NCBI GenBank assembly: GCA_029721435.1
Contig: CM056574.1
Location: 744,001-808,000 of the forward strand
Source of the DNA: Gymnothorax reevesii
Lineage: Eukaryota > Chordata > Actinopteri > Anguilliformes > Muraenidae
Direction: 5' to 3'
Length of the DNA stretch: 64,000 bases
The notes below the pieces were generated by a model, which was not told the origin of the DNA, ran no database searches, and saw nothing but the letters and a program-made list of their open reading frames with translations. Shown in pieces: positions 25,971-37,849 of this stretch; position 1 is the stretch's first letter; each line of letters opens with the position of its first letter. Made by a program: the position numbers and the translations under genes.

Positions 25971-26187
25971 TAGGTCAGGGATTTACAGACGGGGACGCCG
26001 ACGATGGAAACCAGATTGCAGTTATTTAAATGACCGCTAGAGAAATACGCCTGGAATGGTCGTTTGTCAAACAGCTTTTCACGCCCGAAAGTGACATTTG
26101 GGAGTTAAGCGACCTCCAGCAGTCATTCAAATAACTACAATCTGGTTTCCATTGTCAGCGTCGCCGTCAGTAAATCCCTGACCTAAA
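25971..26187. mobile_element. palindromic foldback/MITE-like element
   Basis: Left arm 25971-26034 and right arm 26122-26187 are inverted copies (TTTAGGTCAGGGATTTAC, GATGGAAACCAGATTG, GTTATTTAAATGAC) around an 87-base centre. Weaker inverted similarity extends outward through TTAGG-rich DNA to about 25915 and 26220. It has no coding capacity, and no clear target duplication was found. Confidence 0.75.
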
Positions 26188-26220
26188 CCTAATCCTAACC
26201 CCTGACTTGAAACCTAACCA

Positions 26221-26962
26221 TAACCACCAAATGAGGAAGCCAAAAGCATTTTTTGTCACATATCGATGCTTGGTTAGGTAGCTTTATTGTATGACGAGTC
26301 GGCATGAGACTGTTGGATCCTGAGACTGAGAGGATCCTGGCCTTACTGTAAATTGATATAGAACATACATGAAATCATGGCAATACTTGTACCGCAAAAC
26401 TTTAAACAGGCCACACAAAAACTAATGATGAAATAATTCTGTTATTCATCAATTCACTGCTTTAGAGTCAGTGAGGCTTTCGTCTGGGTCAAGAGGCAGT
26501 TTACTGTGCCGCCAGACTATTCTTCACTCTCTCTCATAGTCTGGTTTCGGCTCAGACTGTGAATATCGAGCATGTAGCGGCACAGTCTGTGAGAAAGTGA
26601 GGTTTGGGTCATCCTTTGCTCCAGGTCTGTGGTCCGTTTCCCTCACCTGTTGTCAGGTTCAGCTGGGGTGTCGCCTGTTAGCCAGGTGTGCTGCTGCAGA
26701 GAAGGTCAGTGCCGGACGATTCTTTTTCAGGTCCAGTTTCCATTTTAAATTGATAGTTTGTATGCACTTAACTATTGATTATACGATTTTCTTTTTGTTG
26801 AATAATAATAATTTTAATCCTATCTGATAACCACAGATAATATGTAGCCGTCCTGCGGCTAGATGGAAGCATTGGCTCTGCTGTTTCGTCAAAGTGCATT
26901 TTCTCATTTATCTCATTTTGAAAACCACACAAATGCAGGGTGCAGGGTGCACAGAACTGCAC

Positions 26963-27011
<49 letters not shown>

Positions 27012-28320
27012 GTTCACTCTCTATCTCTTGCTCTCTTGCGCGCACCCACACACACAGACACACACACAAATAAATTTAACAATTCAGCATGGGCCATTTG
27101 TCCGATCAGAGGAAAAGTGGTCCCGAGTCCCTCGGTGTTGGACCTGCTGCAGATGGATGGTTCTGTTGGGTTTTTATTTTATTTCCTCCAGCCTAAACGC
27201 TCAGGACGCGGTACTTTCTCTCCTCAGGTTGTCTTCATATTTGTATCTTATTACTTTCCCTTGTACAAGATTTATTGATAGTTTCTAACAAAAAATATGA
27301 TTTCAGTATATTCTACAGAGTAAAATCCAATATCACCGCCAGCAATTCAATTTTCTATATCAAAACGCTGAGCAATAAAGGAGAGACAGACTTATGGCAT
27401 GAATGTATTGCTAAAGGAGGTCTGATGCAATTACAGGAAGCAATAGATGATAATTGAATAGCAACAGAATTTCTTGCACTGTACATATTAATCATATAAC
27501 TGACTGAAACTGAGGTAGGCAAAGAAGTATAAAATCTGTAGATATTTATATGATGGTCTGGTGATGTTTCTAAGCAAAAATGTGGTATAATGTGGTATGA
27601 ATCAACCAGCCAGAGCTTGTGTTCAGAGTCTTTGATTGGGTCATCATCAAGGCCGTTTGTTGCATATTTATGGAGCATTTTAAGAAAGGGAAACTGGCAG
27701 CACCTTTTACAGGGAGGAAATTTCAGCACTTTCGCTATTTCCGCATCACCATCCCCTGGACTCCGCAGAACAGACCTGTCAGAGCATCAGATCTCTCTGT
27801 CCATCTCATAAACTCATTATATTAATTTACAGCTTAATTCCTGCCATGACAGTGGTTTATCTGCAGACACTTTCTGAGGTTGTGGAATTGAACTTTTTGT
27901 TTGACACAAATCTCAGCCTACATAAACACCATTTCAATTACATGTTCAGTTTAATTTAGACAAAAATTTATCCAATCCCTGCCAACATGAAGGCTATTTC
28001 ATGAACAGTTACAATTTAACGAATAAACAGATTTATGTGATATTTCCAAACACTTGTTTTATCAGTAGCTGTGGGTTTAAATGAGATGAAAAGTGTATAT
28101 TCTTTGTATAACCATCAGAGCCCTCACCACCGCACAAAACAGAAAATGCCGATGATGTAATGAATGTGTGGTTAGAGTTAGGGCTGGGATGATTTATGCA
28201 TGATTACGGCAAGTCTTGGGGTGATTTCTGTGTGGTTTGAATGGGGTTAATGTGATTTCTGTGCGATTAGATCAGGGCTAAGGTTGGTGTGATTTGTGTG
28301 TGGTTAGATTAAGGTTAAGG
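26221..28320. other. intergenic, nothing recognised except a (CT)n tract
   Basis: No gene or transposon family was recognised. Open frames are short and domain-free. The end (28160-28320) has degenerate repeats of GTGTGGTTAG and TGATTT phrases leading into the TG-rich tract. Confidence 0.45.
26964..27008. repeat. (CT)n microsatellite
   Basis: About 22 uninterrupted CT units followed by a short imperfect tract and CACACA. Confidence 0.95.
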
Positions 28321-28324
28321 TGAT

Positions 28325-28715
28325 TTGTGCATGCGTTTGTGTGTACGAGTGTGTGTGTTCTAGTGTGTGTGCGTGCATGTGTGTGTGCGCGAGTCTGTGT
28401 GTGTAAGCGTGTGTGTGTGTGTGTGTGTGTGTGTACGATTGTGCGTGCATGAATGCATTTATGCGTGTGCGCATGTGTGTGTATGTCTGCGTGTGTCTGT
28501 GCATCTGTAAGTGTATGTGCATGCATGTGTGTATGTGCGCGTGTTGTGTGTGTGTGTCTGTGCATGTGCGTGTGTGTATGATTGTGTGTATGCATGCACG
28601 TAAGCATGTGCACATGAGTGTGTGTATCTGCGTGTATTTGTGTGTGTGTATGCGTGTATGCGTGTGTGCGTGTGTGTGTGTGTGTGTGTGCGTGTGTGCG
28701 CGCGAGTGTGTGTGA
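28325..28715. repeat. (TG)n-rich complex microsatellite
   Basis: Nearly 400 bases of TG, TGCG and TGCA steps. Long frames on both strands (Thr-His-rich and Cys-Val-rich) are artefacts of the repeat. Confidence 0.93.
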
Positions 28716-28851
28716 GCAGGTTTAGGTAAAAAAGAGCCCAGCTGCTCTCTGACTGGTATCAGACTGTGTCTGTAAGATAATCTGATCTGAAACATAATTC
28801 AATTAGACAGCCCACTGTGGGAGGCATCTCCCAGTATTCTAACTCCTCCCA

Positions 28852-31107
28852 GTCAAAGAAACTGCTGTTAAAAGCAAACACACATGAACTGTGCTGTGTG
28901 TTAGTCAGAGGAACTGCTGTTAAAAGCAAACACTCATGAACTGTGCTGTGTCTTACAGTCAGAGAAACTGCTGTTAAAAGTAAACACACATGAACTGTGC
29001 TGTGTGTTACAGTCAGAGCAACTACTGTTAAAAGCAAACACACATGAACTGTGCTGTGTTTTACAGTCAGAGAAACTGCTGTTAAAGGTAAACCCACATG
29101 AACTGTGCTGTGTGTTACAGTCAGAGAAACTGCTGTTAAAAGCAAACACACATGAACTGTGCTGTGTGTTACAGTCAGAGAAACTGCTGTTAAAAGCAAA
29201 CACACATGAACTGTGCTGTTTGTTACAGTCAGAAAAACTGCTGTTAAAAGCAAACACTCATGAACTATGCTGTGTGTTACAGTCAGAGAAACTTCTGTTA
29301 AAAGGAAACACACATGAACTGTGCTGTGTGTTACAGTCAGAGAAACTGCTGTTAAAAGTAAACACACATGAACTGTGCTGTGTGTTACAGTCAGAGGAAC
29401 TGCTGTTAAAAGCAAACACACATGAACTGTGCTGTGTGTTACAGTCAGAGAAACTGCTGTTAAAAGCAAACACACATGAACTGTGCTGTGTTACAGTCAG
29501 AGGAACTGCTGTTAAAAGCAAACACACATGAACTGTGCTGTGTGTTAGTCAGAGGAACTGCTGTTAAAAGCAAACACTCATGAACTGTGCTGTGTCTTAC
29601 AGTCAGAGAAACTGCTGTTAAAAGCAAACACACATGAACTGTGCTGTGTGTTACAGTCAGAGAAACTGCTGTTAAAAGCAAACACACATGAACTCTGCTG
29701 TGTGTTACAGTCAGAGGAACTGCTGTTAAAAGCAAACACTCATGAACTGTGCTGTGTGTTACAGTCAGAGAAACTGCTGTTAAAAGCAAACACATATGAA
29801 CTGTGCTGTGTCTTACAGTCAGAGAAACTGCTGTTAAAAGCAAACACACATGAACTGTGCTGTGTGTTACAGTCAGAGAAACTGCTGTTAAAAGCAAACA
29901 CACATGAACTCTGCTGTGTGTTACAGTCAGAGGAACTGCTGTTAAAAGCAAACACTCATGAACTGTGCTGTGTCTTACAGTCAGAGAAACTGCTGTTAAA
30001 AGCAAACACACATGAACTGTGCTGTGTGTTACAGTCAGAGAAACTGCTGTTAAAAGCAAACACACATGAACTCTGCTGTGTGTTACAGTCAGAGGAACTG
30101 CTGTTAAAAGCAAACACTCATGAACTGTGCTGTGTGTTACAGTCAGAGAAACTGCTGTTAAAAGCAAACACATATGAACTGTGCTGTGTTACAGTCAGAG
30201 GAACTGCTGTTAAAAGCAAACACACATGAACTGTGCTGTGTGTTAGTCAGAGGAACTGCTGTTAAAAGCAAACACTCATGAACTGTGCTGTGTCTTACAG
30301 TCAGAGAAACTGCTGTTAAAAGTAAACACACATGAACTGTGCTGTGTGTTACAGTCAGAGCAACTACTGTTAAAAGCAAACACACATGAACTGTGCTGTT
30401 TGTTACAGTCAGAGAAACTGCTGTTAAAAGCAAACACTCCTGAACTGTGCTGTGTGTTACAGTCAGAGAAACTGCTGTTAAAAGCAAACACACGTAAACT
30501 GTGCTGTGTGTTACAGTCAGAGAAACTGCTTTTAAAAGCAAACACTCATGAACTGTGCTGTGTGTTACAGTCAGAGGAACTGCTGTTAAAAGTAAACACA
30601 CATGAACTGTGCTGTGTGTTACAGTCAGAGAAACTGCTGTTAAAAGCAAACACTCATGAACTGTGCTGTGTGTTACAGTCAGAGAAACTGCTGTTAAAAG
30701 TAAACACACATGAACTGTGCTGTTAGCTACAGTCAGAGAAACTGCTGTTAAAAGCAAACACACATGAACTGTGCTGTGTGTTACAGTCAGAGAAACTGCT
30801 GTTAAAAGCAAACACACATGAACTGTGCTGTGTGTTACAGTCAGAGAAACTGCTGTTAAAAGCAAACATACGTGATCTGTGCTGTGTGTTACAGTCAGAG
30901 AAACTGCTGTTTAAAGCAAACACACGTGATCTGTGCTGTGTGTTACAGTCAGAGAAACTGCTGTTAAAAGCAAACACTCATGAACTGTGCTGTGTGTTAC
31001 AGTCAGAGGAACTGCTGTTAAAAGCAAACTCTCCTGAACTGTGCTGTGTGTTACAGTCAGAGAAACTGCTGTTAAAAGCAAACACACGTGATCTGTGCCG
31101 TGTTTGA
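28852..31107. repeat. 54-bp minisatellite, about 42 copies
   Basis: The unit starts CAGTCAGAGAAACTGCTGTT and continues through AAAAGCAAACACACATGAAC to TGTGCTGTGTGTTA. Variants GAGGAAC, ACTCATG, TGTCTTACAG, CTCTGCTG and a shortened GTGTTAGTC junction mark larger duplicated blocks. As 54 is divisible by three, frames such as LLKANTHELCCVLQSEK run through on both strands. No start context, splice or signal feature suggests a gene. Confidence 0.97.
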
Positions 31108-31565
31108 CTCCTGTTTGTCTCCCATGTAGCAGTTTGAAAATCTTTTTCCCCACAAAAACAGAGTTGAAAGTACAAGACAAAAAACTTCACACTCCAAGTC
31201 TCTAGTACTTTTATTCATATATTTTCTGAATATTGTCCTTTGAATACCACATTATTTTCTCATTGCTTTTACTATGTTGTCTTTAACATATCAATGATAT
31301 TCCCCTAGTCTGGTTGGATTTTGTGAATCATCTGTTATGTGTCTGGATCCTGTACTGTACTGTATTCAGCCAGTCTGAACAGCAGCGTTTCCAAGAAAAC
31401 AAGGAAAATAAGTAATGAGGCAAGTTCCAGGACAGGGCTAATAATGCGCTGGAGGTCTGCCTCCCAGAGTTACCTCCACACGGCTGCATATGCCCATGCA
31501 CATCAGGCACGATTCCATAAAGCTTCCTGCTGAGAAAACATGAGTCACCTGGTTTTTCAGGTTGA
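31108..31565. other. unrecognised spacer
   Basis: The sequence between the 54-bp array and the SINE shows nothing that I can identify. Confidence 0.45.
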
Positions 31566-31570
31566 AAACT

Positions 31571-31920
31571 CTGGCACAGTGGTTAGAACTAATGCCTCAC
31601 AGCAAGAAGGTTGTGGGTACGTATCCCGCCAGGGGCCTTTCTGTGTGGAGTTTGCATGTTCTCCCCGTGTTTGTGTGGGTTTCCTCCGGGTACTCCGGTG
31701 AGGAACACTCCTGTATGGCTGTGTGTGAATGTTTGGTGGTGGTCGGAGGGGCCGTAGGCGCATACTGGCAGCCACACTTCCGTCAGTCTGCCCCAGGGCA
31801 GCTGTGGCTACAAAACCGTAGTTTACCACCATCAGAGAGTGAGTGAATGAATAATGTGTCCATTGTGAAGTGTCTTTGAGTGCCCAGAAAAGCACTGTAT
31901 AAAACTGATGTATTATGATG
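31571..31920 (+). mobile_element. tRNA-like fish SINE, degenerate
   Basis: Begins CTGGCACAGTGGTTAGAACT (A-box-like) and continues through GCCTCACAGCAAGAAGG and a degraded B-box region (GGTACGTATCCC where the family has GGTTCGAATCC). Then come TGTGTGGAGTTTGCATGTTC, CTCCCCGTGT and GGGTTTCCTCCGGGTACTCC. The tail ends AAAGCACTGTATAAAACTGATG. It is a widespread fish repeat whose exact family name I cannot give. The damaged B box suggests no transcription. Confidence 0.75.
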
Positions 31921-32599
31921 TATGTCCTCCTCCACAGCTGTGAATCTGAGTCCTTTACTGGTCTTTTGGCCCTTTGGACAAAATCTGCCAGTGCAATTGA
32001 GTGGATTATGTTGCACCTGAATATTTCTCAGCTTATACTGTGCCTAATAAAATGGGCACACTTGTTTCTTGTACCAAATTACACATTAGCATGATTACTC
32101 AAGAAAGGGAAGATAGGTCTTTGTTGTTTTGTTGAGAAATGGCTCCCGAAAACAGGCCGTCGAAATCAATTGAAAAAGAAAAGAATGAGTACATTAATTT
32201 TATGGCAAAAGTTATTTTTTATATCACCAGTGCCCATCTGCATTTTTCATTCGTCAATTTAATTTTCTCTCGGTGAATGTCCATTTAATTGCAAAATATT
32301 AAATTCAATTATGAATATGTGATCAAAGTACAGGGTATGTTAGTCCAAATCACGTCACCAGTTTACAAATTACAACCATTTTTAATGGGCTCCCTTCCCC
32401 GGTTTTTTTAAAGGACCAAAATTAATGGGACAATTGGCCTCATTTGTGAAGCGGGTCATCATTGAGCACTTAAGGTTGCCAAGGGAAATTATTCCCCTAA
32501 ATTTAGATAGACAATGACACTGAATATATCAGAAAGCAACCTAAAAAAGTATCATCTATAATGCCCATGTCGGCCAGTAATCCTGAATCCAAAAGAGCA

Positions 32600-32690
32600 T
32601 TTCACTTGCTGAAGCTTAGCTGAAGGCCAGATGCCCCCAGAACAAGCAAGACCTGGAGACTGCTGCAGTGAAGACCTTTCATTATATATA
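32600..32690 (+). pseudogene. Tc1-like transposase C-terminal scrap
   Basis: Reads LKARCPQNKQDLETAAVKT, resembling the C-terminal part of a Tc1-like transposase. It is too short and decayed to assign further. The surrounding DNA (31920-33120) shows nothing else that I recognise. Confidence 0.45.
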
Positions 32691-33124
32691 AGTTGAAGTT
32701 GATTATCAGGAGCCACAAGTAAGCTCCAGTCCGAGCTCAGAAAATGGATATGATTAAGGGGATTTGAAAAAATGGAACGATATCAATGACATTGCTGCTG
32801 CCTGATCATTCTTTCAAACCAGACTGACGAAAGCTATGGGCTATGTGAATAAAGTAGGGTTGTGGAAAAGTGCCATTACAGGAGAGACAGTCTCTGAAGT
32901 GGAATCACACTTCTCTATATTAGCCTGTTCGCTAACAGACATTCGCTATATGGTCACAATTCCTTTCAGCACAAAACATTAGCTAGGTATATTGCTAGTT
33001 TGCAACATGGTCTCTGACAACATAACACGTCCTGGATATGGCTAGATACAGATTTCACTAGCTAGCTGTACACTCACACTTCTGCCGCGACTGTTTCTTT
33101 CAAGCTGTGTCATCATTGAGAAAC

Positions 33125-34665
33125 CAATTTATTTATTAACATTTGTTTAAGCAGGTAATTAGCCCATTGAGATCAAGGATCTCTTTCACAAGAGAGACCA
33201 GGCAAAGACAGGCAGCAACACACTTCCATAACACAAAATTAAAAACAATATACACCGCATCGAAAAGCAAATTGGAGCAAAGCAAGAAGCAGGCATGCAA
33301 ATAATTAATCGCAATCATTTGAAATCCCAATTTTTTTTGATCAGACTGATTGACAATTAAGTGCAACAACATTGTGTAATGGGTTTATGCTCAAGGTCCT
33401 TTGAAATCAAAGCGAAGGCAACAAATTTGAATGCTCTTTTCCCCAACTCAGTGCGGACACCACAGAACAATAAATCGCAGAGTATCTTTTGAGCGAAGGC
33501 CATATTGGCTTTGGCTTCTAAGAATATATGTACACAAATATGAAGGGACCAGCCCAAGGAGAGTTATTTTTTTTAAATAAGACCCAACCAATGCATACAT
33601 CTGCGTTTATACAAATAAGGCCAGTCAGATTCTGCATACAGGATAAAATGATGAGTGAGATGTTTACATTCAGTGACATGTCCTAAAACGCAATGATACA
33701 CAGAATGGATCGCAAACCGTGGGCCGAAGTACCCATGTACAACGCATCCCCATAGTCTATCAAAGGAAAGAAGGTTGACGATACAAGACATTTTCCAGCT
33801 CGAAATAAAAAGCAGGATTTGTTTCAAAAATATAAGCCTAATTTCACCTTTAGCTCAGAAGCCAAACTGGCATTGGGAGATTTGAAAGATAACTGTCAGT
33901 CAATGACAAAGCCCTAGTACTCAAAACTGGATACCAGTTCGGCGGTAATTCAGCAGAGTTTGAAAACATCGTAAGTTTCGTTTTTTCCACATTTAAAACC
34001 AATTTTAGTTTCTATAAGCGAAGCTGAACAACATCAAATGCAGATCGAAATAATTCAAAGGTATGTACAACCGATGATGAGCAAAAGTAAATAATAGTAT
34101 TGTCAGCATAAAAATGGTGCATTGCATTCGATAGGTGTTCACATAAATTGTTGACAAAGATGGGGAACAATAGTGGCCCCAGAACTGAACCACACTGTTT
34201 GATATTGTCAGAAAAGAGCAGGTAGATCCTGCCATCTGAACACATAGCTTTCTATCGTACAGTAGTTGGCTTGCTTAGATATGCTAATATGATGAAGAAT
34301 ATTAATCCATACACTGTGGTCAATGGTATCAAATGCTTTTGATTAATCAATAAATGAAAACAAATTTTCTTGCAGTCTATTGCCCCAATGATGCCATTTA
34401 TTAGAGCAGTGAGGATACCAGTGACAGTGCAGTGTCGTTTTCTAAAACCAGATTGATATTTGGATAAAATGTCATTTGCCTCTAAAAATTTCTTGAATTG
34501 AGTGCTAACAAATTTTTCAGATACCTTTGCCGAAATACATAGTTTGGAAATTGGTCTGTAATTATTTACATTCAAGGGATTCCCCGTTTTCAGCAGGGGA
34601 AGAATGCAGTTTTCCAAAGTTTTGGAATCTGATTGTAAAAAAGACTAAGGTTAAACGAACAACAT
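33125..34665 (-). mobile_element. LINE remnant with reverse transcriptase, inactive
   Basis: The minus strand carries LPLLKTGNPLNVNNYRPISK, EKFVSTQFKKFLEANDI, SKYQSGFRKRHCTVTGILTA, then GSVLGPLLF, HHFYADNTIIYFCSSS, and the C-terminal ELGKRAFKF. The 3' end (GGTCTCTCTTGTGAAAGAG, CTTGATCTCAATGGGC, then AATAAATAAA) is the typical tail. The catalytic YADD reads YADN, and several frameshifts break the frame. The 5' end is truncated. Confidence 0.85.
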
Positions 34666-34860
34666 GTAAGAAATGTATGTTGATTAATCGTGAAATGGCC
34701 CTGATATATCACCAGACATTCAGGAATGATGTTAATTTCAAATACTTATATCACAGACAACAATTGTCGAGCCAGAATATTCTCATTACAAAAGCGAACT
34801 TGCTGCCCAAAACAAATGTCTATGTTGTCATTTTGTGTTTTGGCCTGTTGCGCCGCCCCC
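34666..34860. other. short spacer, nothing recognised
   Basis: Unique-looking sequence between the LINE and the 20-bp array. A long plus-strand frame starts here only because it runs into the stop-free array. Confidence 0.4.
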
Positions 34861-35522
34861 CACCTACAGTATCTCCCAATCACCCTCCACCTGTCTCCCA
34901 ATCACCCTACACCCATCTCCCAATCACCCAACACCCATCTCCCAATCACCCTCCACCCATCTCCCAATCACCCCACACCCATCTCCCAATCACCCCACAC
35001 CCATCTCCCAGTCACCCTACACCCATCTCCCAATCACCCTACACCCATCTCTCAATCACCCTACACCCATCTCCCAATCACCCTACACCCATCTCCCAAT
35101 CACCCCACACCAATCTCCCATTCACCCTACACCCATCTCTCAATCACCCTACACCCATCTCCCAATCACCCTACACCCATCTCCCAATCACCCCACACCC
35201 ATTTCCCAATCACCCTACACTCATCTCCCAATCACCCTACACCCATCTCCCAATCACCCTCCACCCATCTCCCAATCACCCTACACCCATCTCCCAATCA
35301 CCCCACACCCATCTCCCAATCACCCTCCACCCATCTCCCAATCACCCTACACCCATCTCCCAATCACCCTACACCCATCTCCCAATCACCCTTCACCCAT
35401 TTCCCAATCACCCTACACTCATCTCCCAATCACCCTACACCCATCTCCCAATCACCCCACACCCATCTCCCAGTCACCCTACACCCATCTCTCAATCACC
35501 CTACACCCATCTCCCAATCACG
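34861..35522. repeat. 20-bp minisatellite, about 33 copies
   Basis: The unit is ACCCATCTCCCAATCACCCT with variants CCAC for CTAC, CATTTCCC and CTCATC. The plus strand is almost G-free. All three plus frames stay open, producing a repetitive 392-codon frame that is not a gene. Confidence 0.97.
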
Positions 35523-35636
35523 GAGTCAGTAGCGTTTCGGCATCCAGGTTGCCAGTTACCACTGAGCTGCAGCTGCCAGCGTTTCAAAGCACAAATATCT
35601 GCCGTCACTAAACCTAAAAGACTTCTTTATGATTCC

Positions 35637-35770
35637 GAAATGCATCCTGACAAAGTCAGACACAAAACAAGGATCTGTACAGGACATGCCTTTGAAAGAT
35701 GGTGACGGCTGAAAGCAGAGAAGAATTTGAAGACCGACGCCAAAGTAGCTCATTTTCTCCTGGGCAGGTA
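35637..35770 (+). pseudogene. exon-like fragment of a repeated fish protein family
   Basis: One frame reads HKTRICTGHAFERW, then an in-frame TGA where Arg (CGA) is expected, then RLKAEKNLKTDAKVAHFLLG. A GTAAGATT donor-like site follows. The pattern (hydrophobic/aromatic FxRW, then LKTDAxVAxFLLxR) resembles short domains found in many copies in fish genomes. I cannot name the family. The internal stop and lack of flanking exons suggest a dead copy. Confidence 0.4.
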
Positions 35771-36529
35771 AGATTCAGCTCAGTTTGACTAACTTAATTC
35801 TATTTGATATAGACACGGACATTTAAAATATTCTCTACAGTCGAATAACGTTATGGATGTTCATTCATGGTGCGTTAGTGCGTATGCAGGTGGGTCATCG
35901 AATTGACGAGGTAACAAATTATTGGAGAAATTAAAACCGCGACTCATCATTGCTGACATTAGCAATGCATTATTAGTCTGTTTCTCTGGCTATATTCCGA
36001 GATGCTGTGCAAACCGTTCCAACATTAGCACAGCCATTATGGCAATATGAAATATAATTGAGACAGTACATCGGTCAAATGAGTCCTCATTCATTCTTTA
36101 TGCATATTACAGTACTTCAGTGGGCTATCCACACAGAAGAGTGACGAGCAAGTTGACCAATCTGACCATTGCTAAAGTTAGTTAGTCATTAGTCTCCAGC
36201 TTTTCTGAACTGACCTGAAGTGAACACAACCCTGTGAGAGAAAATCACTGGTGATATTTAAACGTAGCCATGGTAGCTCCGTGTAGGAGACGTTCTTGCA
36301 GGATCAAACCTCTCTAGGGGAGAGGAGGAGGGGATACTGCGCTCTGCACTATTTTGAATGTGACTGCACTACCAGTTTTGCCCACAAACTTACATACGGC
36401 TCCTGTAAATGGCAATTCTCTGTGACAGTTTCATTATTTACCATTTCATCTCGATAAAAGCTTACCCAGATTTTTTTTATGTGGTCTTACGTAACATGCT
36501 CTGTCTCGCTGCTCTTTCGCCTCTCCTAA
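35771..36529. other. intergenic, nothing recognised
   Basis: AT-rich DNA with no recognisable gene or repeat family. Confidence 0.4.
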
Positions 36530-37140
36530 CTGTGAGATTGCCCTCAGGGTCTTATTGACGATATCAATAAGGAGCCGGTGATCTCATAAAAATTCAAGTA
36601 ATCATGGATCAAAAGAAGTATCACAGCATTATTGTGCGGCACATATAGCCATCTGCAAAGAGACTGATTGGTCCGGGATTTTATTTTCAACAGGATAATG
36701 ACCTTTTACACACTTCTAAGTTGTGCAAGAATTATCTCAGAGAAAAAGAAACATCGGGTGACATAAAAGTCATGATTTGGCAGCTCAAAATCCGAAACTT
36801 ATTCCGGTTGAGCAAGTCTCTTGTAACATCGAAAGAATCTCTTTGGAATGAACTTCAAACCATACGGAATCGTTTAGCACGTGAGGAAATGAAAAACTAT
36901 GTAAAACTATGCCTGAAAGATTAAATGTTGTAATCAAAGCAAAGGGTGGCCATGCTAGATATTGACTTTTTTCTCTCAGTAAAGACATTAATATATATTT
37001 TTTTAAATTCAGTATTGTTATCTCTTTTCTCATTTCGTCTATATGATCCAATATTACATCAAATAAATACTTAGTAAGTACTTGATTTCTCATATTGTTA
37101 AGTGTATAATCATCACTGCACACTACTGTATGATTTACCT
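36530..37140 (+). pseudogene. Tc1-like transposase remnant
   Basis: Plus-strand blocks KYHSIIVRH, KRLIGPGFYFQQDND, KLCKNYLREKE and SLWNELQTIRNRLA, then AKGGHA, match the second half of a Tc1-like transposase. The second catalytic Asp (in QQDND) is kept. The DLNPIE motif with the catalytic Glu has decayed beyond recognition. The N-terminal half is absent. Confidence 0.7.
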
Positions 37141-37849
37141 ATTTTTGTAACTCTAAATAAATTTGTACTTCAAGACACTTTTATTGATTTATCTGTTTTT
37201 GAATATATTATCTCCAAGTTACATATCTGACAACTTTCGAGATGTCAGCCAGCTAGACCTCTCTGGTCCTCTGTCAGTTGTGTCTTGTCGTCCCATGGGC
37301 TCATGGTCAGGCTTCTCTCTGCCACCATTAACTAAGCCGATGGAACAGCAAACTCCAGCCTCTGAAATCTGCAGAGAATGTTGGTATATTTAAGAGAAAT
37401 GTCTAAACATATCTTTTTAGTCAGGCTTGTAGTTCAGTTTATATTACCTAACTATCCTCATTCTGCCTTGTTGTCAATAATTCTGTTTTGTTATTTCATT
37501 TCTTGTGTCTATGAACCCCTTAAATTCCAATATTTTCCACTTAAGTTCTCCCTTGAGTAAGTTTCAAGTCAGAAAAGCATTTTTTCATATTGTAGGACTG
37601 AGTCACACACATATTCTGTATCTGCAGGCTGCAGTGCCTCACTGAAGCTACATCACACTTATACTGAGAGAAATATTCAAACCCAGGACGCCGTGTTTTT
37701 ATGGCCATGGGTTCACATTGAATGGAAAATATCTATGGGGATTTATGGGGTTAAACTAAAATTCACAGGTAACCAGTGCAAAGCCTTAAAACAGAAGTAA
37801 TGTGTGCTCACCTTTTGGTTTTAGTTAAAACACAGACAGTTTGCTTTTT

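Noticed and set aside
25921..25980. Interstitial telomere repeat
   Set aside because: TTAGGGTT phrases are degenerate, not tandem TTAGGG, and form the outer arms of a foldback element.
28758..31190. Overlapping 160-240-codon frames in the 54-bp and TG-rich arrays
   Set aside because: Repeat artefacts; sense and antisense frames both stay open, with no signal peptide or known domain.
31571..31640. tRNA gene
   Set aside because: The A-box is partial, the B-box is mutated, and no cloverleaf can be drawn. It is the head of a SINE.
34527..35705. 392-codon plus-strand open frame
   Set aside because: It is read-through of the stop-free 20-bp repeat, joined to decayed LINE DNA antisense to its coding strand and to an exon relic.
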